Positions 1 to 5,440 of a DNA stretch of 15,442 bases are shown here, one piece after another. Positions within the stretch are counted from its first letter, which is position 1. Each line of letters begins with the position of its first letter. Where the stretch lies: NCBI GenBank assembly GCA_025924495.1, contig JAICIG010000163.1, positions 1 through 15,442 on the forward strand, in the 5' to 3' direction. The stretch comes from Pirellulales bacterium (lineage in GTDB: Bacteria; Planctomycetota; Planctomycetia; Pirellulales; JAICIG01). A program made the position numbers and the translations under genes. The notes below the pieces were generated by a model, which saw only the letters and a program-made list of their open reading frames with translations, was not told where the DNA came from and made no database searches.

Positions 1-111
1 GGGGGCTGAACATTAGGGGCGCACTTGCTGCCCCCCATTTATTTATTGGCCGGCCTGGGCGGCAAATTCTGTCCCCCCCTCCTGAGATGTCGAGCAGGAA
101 CGCCGTCGCGT
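1..111. other. Non-coding tail downstream of the phosphorylase gene, with G/C homopolymer runs
   Basis: No credible gene is visible here. The stretch starts with GGGGG, has a C6 run at 31-36 and a C7 run at about 77-83, and carries AT-rich ATTTATTTATT between them. GGGGC at 16-20 and GCCCC at 30-34 can form a 5-bp stem with a 9-nt loop. The hairpin lies beyond the stop codon of the minus-strand phosphorylase but has no T-run after it in that direction, so I do not call it a terminator. The mixture of C-runs and AT-rich bits resembles a dispersed intergenic repeat, but one copy cannot show that. Confidence 0.4.
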
Positions 112-2307
112 TTAGCGGAGCCGCATTTCACTGCTCACTCCGCCGGCGGCGGGCAGGTAAGCGCTGCGGACGTAGTCGATCACCATGCGGTGAGCGCTGA
201 ATCGCCAGGCCAGCGAACTGATGGAGTTCATCATCCGCTTGATCCACTGCCGCGGCAGGCCGTCAATGTCGCGGTCGTAGTAGAGCGGAATGACTTCCTT
301 CTCGAGCACGCGGTACAGGTCTTCCGCATCGCGGCGGTCGTTCACCTCGTCGGAAACGTGGCTCGTGCCGCGGCCGATGGCAAAGCCATTGCTGCCGTCG
401 TAGGCTTCGGCCCACCAACCGTCGAGTACGGATAGGTTAAGGCCGCCGTTGAGCACGACTTTCTGACCGCTGGTGCCCGAGGCCTCGAGCGGGCGGCGCG
501 GATTATTGAGCCACACGTCGACGCCTTGCACCATGTGCCGGCAGACGTTGATGTCGTAGTCTTCAATGAATGCCACGCGGCCGGCAAAGCGCGGATCGTG
601 GCGCTAATTGGCGTTTCTCTTGATCAACTGCTTGCCCGGTTCATCGGCCGGGTGAGCCTTGCCGGCAAAAATGATCTGGATTGGCCGGTTGGGATCGCTG
701 ATCATCTCATAGAAGCGATCAATGTCAGTCAGCATCAGATCGGCGCGTTTGTAGGTGGCGAAGCGGCGGGCGAAGCCGATCGTCAGCACATTGGGATCGA
801 GCATGTTGCGCGCGGCTTCGACGACGTCGTCGCTTTCGCCGCGGCGGCGGCATTGGCGGCTGACGCGGCGTCTTACGAACGCCAGCAGCAGGTTCTTTAG
901 CGCGTGGTGGGTTTCCCACAATTCGCCCGGATCGACATGGTGAATGCCCTGCCAGGCTTCTGGCTCGAACATGTCCTTGAACCAGTTCACCGGAAAATTG
1001 CGATCGTAAAGCTGCTGCATCTGCCAGGCGAGCCAACTCGGCACGTGCACGCCGTTAGTAATGTGGCCGATGGGGATTTCTTCTTCCACGCGCCACGGCC
1101 ACAAGTGGGCCCACATGCGGCGGCTGACGTGTCCGTGCAGTGAGCTGACGGCATTGGCTCGCCGCGACAGCTTAAGCGCCAGCACCGTCATGCAGAAGGT
1201 CTCGCCGCCGTTGTGCGGCTCGACGCGCCCGAGTCCCATGAGTTGGTCGTGCGAGATGCCTAGCTGGTCGCGCAGGGGACCTAAGTGTTCTTCGATCAGT
1301 CCGCTATCGAAGCGGTCGTGTCCGGCCGGCACCGGCGTGTGGGTGGTGAACACCGTGTGCTGGGCAATATCGCGCAGCGCTTCGTCGAAGCTCAGGCCGT
1401 CGGACTGCATCATGTCGCGGATGGCTTCCAGCGTGGCGAAAGCGCTGTGTCCTTCGTTGAGATGGTACACGCCCGGCGTGATGCCCAGCGCTTTGAGCGC
1501 CCTGACGCCGCCAACGCCCAAAACCAGCTCCTGCCGAATGCGAGTGCGATGGTCGCCGCCATAGAGCCGGCTGGTCAATTCTCGATCTTCCGGGCTGTTG
1601 CCGTCGACGTCGCTGTCGAGCAGGTACAAGCTGACTCGTCCAACGCGCATCAGCCACACCTTGGCGACGAGCTGGCCGGTACGCGTGTCGATGGTGACAT
1701 GAATCGGCTTGCCGTCGACGCCCACGGCAGGCACCATCGGCACGTTTTCGACCTTGGTGTCCAGATACTCTTGCATCTGGTAACCATCGTGGTCGAGGTG
1801 TTGCTTGAAATAGCCTTGATCGTAGAACAGGCCGATGGCGATGAATGGCACGCCCAAGTCGCTGGCCGTTTTGACGTGGTCGCCGGAAAGCACGCCCAGG
1901 CCGCCAGAGTAAATCGGCACCGATTCGTGCATGCCGAATTCGGCTGAGAAATAGGCCACGGGCTTCGAGCCCAACACGCCCGCATGCGTCGTGCCCCACG
2001 TCTGGTTACTGCTGAGATATTCCTTCAATAACCGGTAAGCGTGGTTAATGCGGCTATAAAGCACCAGCTCGGCGGCTCGCATTTCCAGCCGCTCGGGAGT
2101 GAATTCGCTCAACAGCGCGATCGGGTTATGATCGAGTTGCCGCCAGCGAATCGGGTCCAAATCTCGAAATAAGTTGACGACCTCCGGCTGCCAGCTCCAC
2201 CACAGATTATTGGCGAGCGCCAGGCATTTGTCGTAAGGCGTTGCGGAGCCGACTCCCATAGTCCATTTTGGGGGTGAAGAGGCTGGGGCAATTTCCGTTT
2301 GGCTCAT
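112..2307 (-). pseudogene. glgP: Alpha-glucan (glycogen) phosphorylase, GT35, interrupted by an in-frame amber stop
   Basis: Glycogen phosphorylase releases glucose-1-phosphate from alpha-1,4-glucans in the cytoplasm, using pyridoxal phosphate. From the ATG at 2305-2307 the frame gives about 731 codons, a usual length for the TIGR02094-type family with an N-terminal DUF3417 region (about residues 25-100). Visible motifs include AEFGMHES and YSGGLGVLSGDH near residues 120-145, then LNEGHSA, THTPVPAGHDRF, ITNGVHVP and GFARRFATYKRADL. Codon 568 (604-606) is TAG. The frame continues unbroken as RHDPRFAGRVAFIEDYD, then WLNNPRRPLEASGTSGQK, whose Lys (codon 616, bases 460-462) is the PLP-binding lysine. 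The truncated product lacks that lysine, so without readthrough it should be inactive. An upstream in-frame ATG exists at 2323-2325, but AAGGA at 2315-2319 lies 7 nt before the 2307 ATG, which decides the start. The amber could be a true nonsense mutation or a base-calling error; everything else looks under selection. Confidence 0.88.
604..606 (-). other. In-frame TAG inside glgP
   Basis: On the minus strand the codons read AAC GCC AAT TAG CGC CAC GAT CCG. No insertion or deletion is needed: the stop at 604-606 and the downstream segment ending at 112 share one frame. Homologues generally carry a sense codon, probably for a hydrophobic residue, before the RHDPxFxGR stretch, so a one-base change such as TTG to TAG would explain it (inference). 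TAG ends several intact genes here, for example at 4963-4965, 11728-11730 and 14703-14705, so it works as a stop in this genome. Confidence 0.95.
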
Positions 2308-2314
2308 CCGTGTA

Positions 2315-2319
2315 TCCTT
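2315..2319 (-). promoter_or_regulatory. Ribosome binding site of glgP
   Basis: The sequence AAGGA, read on the minus strand, lies 7 nt before the ATG at 2307-2305. It selects this ATG over the in-frame ATG six codons upstream, which has no comparable site. Confidence 0.7.
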
Positions 2320-2363
2320 GCGCATGACCGAGCGCGAGAAGCGCTAGCAATCTGAAGTGTCGC

Positions 2364-2369
2364 ATTATA
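2364..2369 (-). promoter_or_regulatory. Candidate -10 element of the glgP promoter
   Basis: A perfect TATAAT is present on the minus strand in the context CGCTATAATGCG, about 57 nt before the glgP start. No good TTGACA-like -35 sits 16-18 nt upstream (GTCGCC at the 17-nt position), so the promoter would be weak at -35 or activator-dependent. The hexamer is in the right place and orientation in the divergent intergenic region. Confidence 0.5.
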
Positions 2370-2552
2370 GCGATTTGGTAAAACGGGGCGACCCCAGTGT
2401 TGGCGAAGTTTCACGGGAAATACGGGGAATTCCTGTAAGAAATGGAAGGCTTGAGCAGCGGGGGCAAAGGGGCCTCAAATGCGTACCGCGCCTGTAAACG
2501 ATTCCGTATGAGGGCAGTTATCAACGTCATGATTTTCCAGCAAGTCGCACCA
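2370..2552. other. Divergent intergenic region between glgP and the flavoprotein gene
   Basis: The whole gap between the two start codons (2308-2605) is about 298 bp. Apart from the glgP -10 element near its left end and the TTTCCGCGGTA element near its right end, I see no gene, long inverted repeat or recognisable riboswitch in it. Confidence 0.5.
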
Positions 2553-2567
2553 TTTCCGCGGTAAGAT
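2553..2567 (+). promoter_or_regulatory. Promoter-like element TTTCCGCGGTAAGAT, copy 1
   Basis: This 15-mer lies 38 nt before the ATG of the flavoprotein gene. It contains the palindrome CCGCGG and ends in the -10-like TAAGAT (4 of 6 to TATAAT). A near-identical 15-mer, 13 of 15 matching, lies before cysC at 3738-3752. No convincing -35 is visible. It could be a shared promoter type or an operator overlapping the -10. Confidence 0.4.
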
Positions 2568-2605
2568 GCACAAACCCTTTGAGTTTGGCCGGAGTAGCAG
2601 ACGCC

Positions 2606-3688
2606 ATGGTCCCGCCGACAACCATCCAATCCACCAATGACGCGGCATTTGGCGACCTTTGTCGCCGCCTGGCCGCCGCCGCCGATGCACTCGATTCGAG
2701 CGGGGGATGGCCTGCCGAACAACTCGATTGGTGTCGCCGAAATGGCGTATTTCAATGGTTTGTGCCGCCTGCTTTTGGCGGCCAAGGCTGGGAAGAAAGA
2801 GACCTGGTGCATGCGTACCTGCGGCTGAGCGGCGCTTGCCTGGCGACCACCTTCATCCTGACACAACCGCAAGGCGCGTGTCGTCGCATCGTTGCCAGCG
2901 ACAACGACGAATTAAAAGCCCGAGTGTTGCCGCAGATAGCTCAGGGTGGGGCGTTTGCCAGCGTCGGCATTTCGCATCTGACGACCAGCCGGCGGCACGT
3001 GAGCCGACCCATGCTGGCGGCGCGCCAAACGAATGACGGCTTTCTCTTGGAAGGGACGATTCCTTGGGTCACTGGCGGCGATCACGCCGATTACATTGTG
3101 ACCGGCGCCACTTGCGAGGACGGTCGCCAGATTCTGGCGGTATTGCCGACGAACTTGCCCGGCGTACAACCGCTCGAACCCGCCCGGCTGGCGGGACTGA
3201 CGTCGACGCACACGGGCGAAGTTCGGTGCGACCAGGTGCAACTCGGTGACGAATGGCTGCTCGCCGGTCCCGTCGAAAACGTGCTGTTGCAGGGGAAAGC
3301 GGCGGGAACCGCCGGAGTGCAGACATCCGCGCTTGCGCTCGGTCTGGCGGCCGCGGCGCTGGAGTACTTTGCCGCAGAAGCCGAAAAACGCCCAGAGCTG
3401 GTGCAGGTCGCAGAAAGCTTGCTCGCTGAGCATCGTTCGCTGAAGAACGACCTATTCACCGTTGTCGAGGGACAAAGCGATTGTTCGCTTGAAGATCTGC
3501 GTTCGCGTGCGAACAGTCTCGTGTTGCGAAGTGCGCAAGCTGCTTTAACTGCCGCCAAAGGCAGCGGTTACGTGGTCGGCCATCCAGCCGGCAGGTGGTG
3601 CCGTGAAGCGCTGTTCTTTCTGGTATGGAGTTGCCCGCAGCCGGTCATGGCAGCGGCCCTTTGCGAACTGGCCGGCCTGAGCGATTGA
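2606..3688 (+). CDS. Acyl-CoA dehydrogenase-like flavoprotein
   Basis: The 360-residue product looks like a member of the acyl-CoA dehydrogenase superfamily. FAD-dependent members oxidise acyl-CoA thioesters, and some relatives act as flavin monooxygenases. An N-terminal helical part (about 10-110) includes FVPPAFGGQGWEE, typical of the family. The middle beta-domain includes FASVGISHLTT at 117-127 and GFLLEGTIPWVTGG at 145-158, matching the usual flavin-contacting pattern. A helical C-terminus begins near 230. The C-terminal part is short, and I do not see the YEGT-type segment with the usual catalytic glutamate, so substrate and even dehydrogenase activity are uncertain. ATG 2606 was chosen over an upstream in-frame TTG because GGAG at 2591-2594 precedes it, though 11 nt away. 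No beta-oxidation gene is adjacent. cysC follows 111 nt downstream with its own promoter-like element. Confidence 0.75.
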   Translation: MVPPTTIQSTNDAAFGDLCRRLAAAADALDSSGGWPAEQLDWCRRNGVFQWFVPPAFGGQGWEERDLVHAYLRLSGACLATTFILTQPQGACRRIVASDNDELKARVLPQIAQGGAFASVGISHLTTSRRHVSRPMLAARQTNDGFLLEGTIPWVTGGDHADYIVTGATCEDGRQILAVLPTNLPGVQPLEPARLAGLTSTHTGEVRCDQVQLGDEWLLAGPVENVLLQGKAAGTAGVQTSALALGLAAAALEYFAAEAEKRPELVQVAESLLAEHRSLKNDLFTVVEGQSDCSLEDLRSRANSLVLRSAQAALTAAKGSGYVVGHPAGRWCREALFFLVWSCPQPVMAAALCELAGLSD

Positions 3689-3737
3689 CCGCGTTTGCGT
3701 CGCTCTGCTCGACGTTTCTGCCCTTTTCTTGCGTGTT

Positions 3738-3752
3738 TTTCCGCGGTATTAT
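3738..3752 (+). promoter_or_regulatory. Promoter-like element TTTCCGCGGTATTAT, copy 2, before cysC
   Basis: The element ends in TATTAT (3747-3752, 5 of 6 to TATAAT), 47 nt before the cysC ATG. The -35 position at 17 nt spacing reads TTTTCT, only a weak match. It repeats the element at 2553-2567, suggesting that cysC can be transcribed from its own promoter. Confidence 0.5.
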
Positions 3753-3799
3753 CGCTGGTTTCCCAAACCGCTAAAGCTTATCAGGAGCGATTGACCGCG

Positions 3800-4453
3800 A
3801 TGCCCAACGATACCAATGTGCACTGGCACGAACACAGCGTCACCCGAGCCGAGCGCGAGCGCCTGAATGGGCACAAGGGCTGTGTCATCTGGTTTACAGG
3901 GCTTAGCGCTTGCGGGAAGAGCACCGTTTCGAACCTGGTCGATCACAAGCTGCACTCTCTCGGACTGCACAGTTACGTGCTCGACGGCGACAATGTTCGT
4001 CACGGCCTGAACGCCGGCCCCGGCATGCTCAAGGAGCGGCACGGAGAAGAATTCGCCAAGCGATTTGGCCTGGGCTTTTCGGCTCAGGATCGGGAAGAGA
4101 ATATCCGCCGTATCGGCGCGGTGGCCAAGCTGTTCAGCGAGGCGGGCATTATTACTTTGACCGCGTTTATCAGCCCCTACCGCCGTGACCGCGATGCCGT
4201 TCGCGCCAGCATGCAACCGGGCGATTTCCTGGAGATCTTCGTCGACGCTCCCCTCGAAGTTTGCGAAGCCCGCGATCCCAAAGGTTTGTACAAGAAGGCG
4301 CGGGCCGGCGAACTCAAAGGGTTTACCGGTATCGACGATCCGTATGAGGCGCCGGCTAACCCAGAACTGGTCCTCGATGCCGGCAAAAAAACGGCCGAGG
4401 AGCTGGCAGACGAGGTTCTGGCGCATCTGAAGAAGATCGGCAAAATAAGCTGA
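3800..4453 (+). CDS. cysC: Adenylylsulfate (APS) kinase
   Basis: CysC phosphorylates adenosine 5'-phosphosulfate with ATP to give PAPS, the donor for sulfation and a step in sulfate assimilation. The 217-residue product has the P-loop GLSACGKST at 34-42, LDGDNVRHGLN at 61-71, the DREENIRRIG motif at 97-106, FISPYRRDRD at 123-132 with the conserved serine of the family, DPKGLYKKAR at 159-168 and FTGIDDPYE at 175-183. Compared with short CysC proteins there is an extra segment of about 19 residues at 72-90, between HGLN and LGFSAQDREEN. The ATG at 3800 follows AGGAG (3783-3787) at 12 nt, slightly long; no better start is visible. No CysD, CysN or CysH is in the window, so the kinase stands alone here. 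Confidence 0.93.
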   Translation: MPNDTNVHWHEHSVTRAERERLNGHKGCVIWFTGLSACGKSTVSNLVDHKLHSLGLHSYVLDGDNVRHGLNAGPGMLKERHGEEFAKRFGLGFSAQDREENIRRIGAVAKLFSEAGIITLTAFISPYRRDRDAVRASMQPGDFLEIFVDAPLEVCEARDPKGLYKKARAGELKGFTGIDDPYEAPANPELVLDAGKKTAEELADEVLAHLKKIGKIS

Positions 4454-4503
4454 TCCTGTCGCTAATTCGCGGGTGAATGTGTCCCTGACGACAGCGGCGG
4501 GGG

Positions 4504-4533
4504 TTGACAGTTGCGCTCGCACGGGACTACAGT
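4504..4533 (+). promoter_or_regulatory. Sigma-70-type promoter of the BON gene pair
   Basis: A perfect TTGACA at 4504-4509 is followed, after an 18-nt spacer, by TACAGT at 4528-4533 (4 of 6 to TATAAT). This is the best -35/-10 pair in the window. Transcription would start near 4540 and give a leader of about 200 nt before the first BON start codon. It lies 50 bp after the cysC stop codon. Confidence 0.6.
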
Positions 4534-4539
4534 GTCGTT

Positions 4540-4740
4540 CCATCGAATCCTTCCGATTCGTTCGCGTCGCGTTTATCGCGCCGCAGGAATTTGATGCTTT
4601 TCTCAGCGAATTGCCGCTGCGAAAGACGTCTGGGCGGAAGGATTCGGTGTCGTCGGCTGCCTCGCGATGGTTTGCGCTCTCGCAGCCGGCAATTACATGC
4701 CGTGCATGATGGCATGTAACCAAGGAGGGGGTCAGGCGTC
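4540..4740 (+). ncRNA. Structured 5' leader with alternative base pairings, upstream of BON gene 1
   Basis: CGAATC (4544-4549) and GATTCG (4555-4560) make a perfect 6-bp hairpin with a 5-nt loop. The same left strand, as CGAATCCTTCCG (4544-4555), is also perfectly complementary over 12 nt to CGGAAGGATTCG (4635-4646). The two pairings exclude each other. Further small stems are CGCG/CGCG at 4568-4571 and 4577-4580, and CAGCG/CGCTG at 4604-4608 and 4615-4619. A 9-bp inverted repeat ends just before the ribosome binding site. No known riboswitch class is recognised. It may be a cis-regulatory leader or part of a small RNA; the alternative is that these are DNA-level repeats. Confidence 0.45.
4693..4719 (+). 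promoter_or_regulatory. Perfect 9-bp inverted repeat abutting the ribosome binding site
   Basis: TTACATGCC (4693-4701) and GGCATGTAA (4711-4719) are exact reverse complements separated by GTGCATGAT. The repeat ends 2 nt before the strong ribosome binding site at 4722-4730 (AAGGAGGGG). In RNA it is a 9-bp hairpin that could influence ribosome loading. In DNA it could be a two-fold-symmetric protein site. It is too far from the proposed promoter to be a classic operator for it. Confidence 0.55.
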
Positions 4741-4965
4741 ATGTCGAAGAAATCCGCCCATGAAGCTCAACGGCGGGCGCAATCGGCGCTGACGGGCAGT
4801 CCCGTTTATCCGTTGCGGGATTTGATCGTCGAATCTCATGACGATGCCATTACGATCAGTGGCTCGGTGACCAGCTTTTATCACAAGCAGCTTGCCCAAG
4901 AAGCGGTGCGAGCGGTGGTGGGAGCAATGGAAGTGGTCAATTCCGTTCATGTTGAGGAGCAATAG
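4741..4965 (+). CDS. Small BON-domain protein 1
   Basis: The 74-residue protein is almost entirely one BON domain: LRDLIVESHDDAITISGSV (25-43) fits the beta-alpha-beta start with the usual central glycine, followed by SFYHKQLAQEAVRAVVGAMEVVNSVHVEE. BON domains bind phospholipids or other hydrophobic ligands and are often found in periplasmic or mechanosensitive-channel proteins. There is no signal peptide or membrane segment, so it is probably cytoplasmic. The start is fixed by AAGGAGGGG at 4722-4730. It shares the stretch FYxKQLAQEAV with the next gene, 78 bp downstream, so the two look like an ancient tandem duplication. The precise role is unknown. Confidence 0.8.
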   Translation: MSKKSAHEAQRRAQSALTGSPVYPLRDLIVESHDDAITISGSVTSFYHKQLAQEAVRAVVGAMEVVNSVHVEEQ

Positions 4966-5043
4966 CTGCGCCTCGATCACACAAGGAACTTTTCCGAGAT
5001 GGGCAGGCCTCCGGCAGAGCCGAGGCATTAAGGAGCAACAGGA

Positions 5044-5343
5044 ATGCATGAACTTCGCCAGGCTGCGTCTGATTCAGCCGCTATGCCCGCCGCAATCATT
5101 GATCGAACTTCGACCGCCACCACCCGTAAGGCGACGCAGGCTGAAAAATTTGCCGAGCGTCTCGCGCGGCATATTCAGCGCCGCACCAACGGCATGATTC
5201 GGCAGTTGCAAGTCGGGATCAGCCCGCAGGGCATTACCCTGGAAGGCCATTGTGCGGCCTTTTACCTCAAGCAACTCGCGCAAGAGGCCGTTCTTGTCAT
5301 CATCGAAGACCAACCGCTCTTCAACCGGATTGAAGTGAAATAA
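5044..5343 (+). CDS. Small BON-domain protein 2
   Basis: The 99-residue protein has a polar N-terminal extension of about 35 residues, a basic helix (KFAERLARHIQRRTNG), and a BON-like C-terminal half: IRQLQVGISPQGITLEGHC then AAFYLKQLAQEAVLVII ending in FNRIEVK. FYLKQLAQEAV at 73-83 matches residues 46-56 of the preceding BON protein. No signal peptide is seen. AGGAG at 5031-5035 lies 8 nt before the ATG, so the start is well supported. It is probably cotranscribed with BON gene 1 from the promoter at 4504-4533. The function is unknown; a lipid- or ligand-binding role is only what the domain family suggests. Confidence 0.75.
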   Translation: MHELRQAASDSAAMPAAIIDRTSTATTRKATQAEKFAERLARHIQRRTNGMIRQLQVGISPQGITLEGHCAAFYLKQLAQEAVLVIIEDQPLFNRIEVK

Positions 5344-5361
5344 GCGGGAGGCGGCAGAGCG

Positions 5362-5391
5362 CCAGTTCACGATTCCCCAGTTCACTATTCC
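5362..5391. repeat. Tandem 15-bp repeat, two copies
   Basis: CCAGTTCACGATTCC (5362-5376) is followed directly by CCAGTTCACTATTCC (5377-5391), differing at one base. It lies just after the BON gene 2 stop codon, in the convergent gap before the end of the minus-strand glycosyltransferase gene. It may be slippage-derived; no function is evident. Confidence 0.8.
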
Positions 5392-5410
5392 AGAGCCGAA
5401 TCGGGTTCTG
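5391..5410. terminator. Candidate hairpin between convergent genes
   Basis: CAGAGCC (5391-5397) can pair with GGTTCTG (5404-5410) in a 7-bp stem with one G-U pair and a GAATCG loop. It lies between the converging BON and LPS-core transcription units, where a terminator is expected. No T-run follows on either strand, so intrinsic termination is uncertain. Confidence 0.3.
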
Positions 5411-5440
5411 GCTTGTACGCTCCAAGTGGAAACGGATTCC

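Noticed and set aside
604..606. Amber codon reassigned to an amino acid (for example pyrrolysine) in glgP
   Set aside because: TAG ends BON gene 1 (4963-4965), the unknown-function gene (11728-11730) and the binding-protein gene (14703-14705) at natural protein ends, so it is read as stop here. The position is not a catalytic site, and no pyrrolysine genes are in view.
1285..1947. Long plus-strand open frame antisense to glgP
   Set aside because: It lies wholly within the conserved phosphorylase frame on the other strand, has no recognisable motif and no ribosome binding site. Long antisense frames are expected in GC-rich coding DNA.
4473..4719. Small open frames in the BON leader (78 and 71 codons)
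   Set aside because: They overlap each other in different frames, lack ribosome binding sites and recognisable composition, and span the inverted repeats. The leader is better read as non-coding.
3749..4723. 324-codon minus-strand open frame across cysC and the BON leader
   Set aside because: It overlaps the well-supported cysC gene; its translation shows no domain pattern, and it would also cover the promoter and inverted repeats at 4504-4719.
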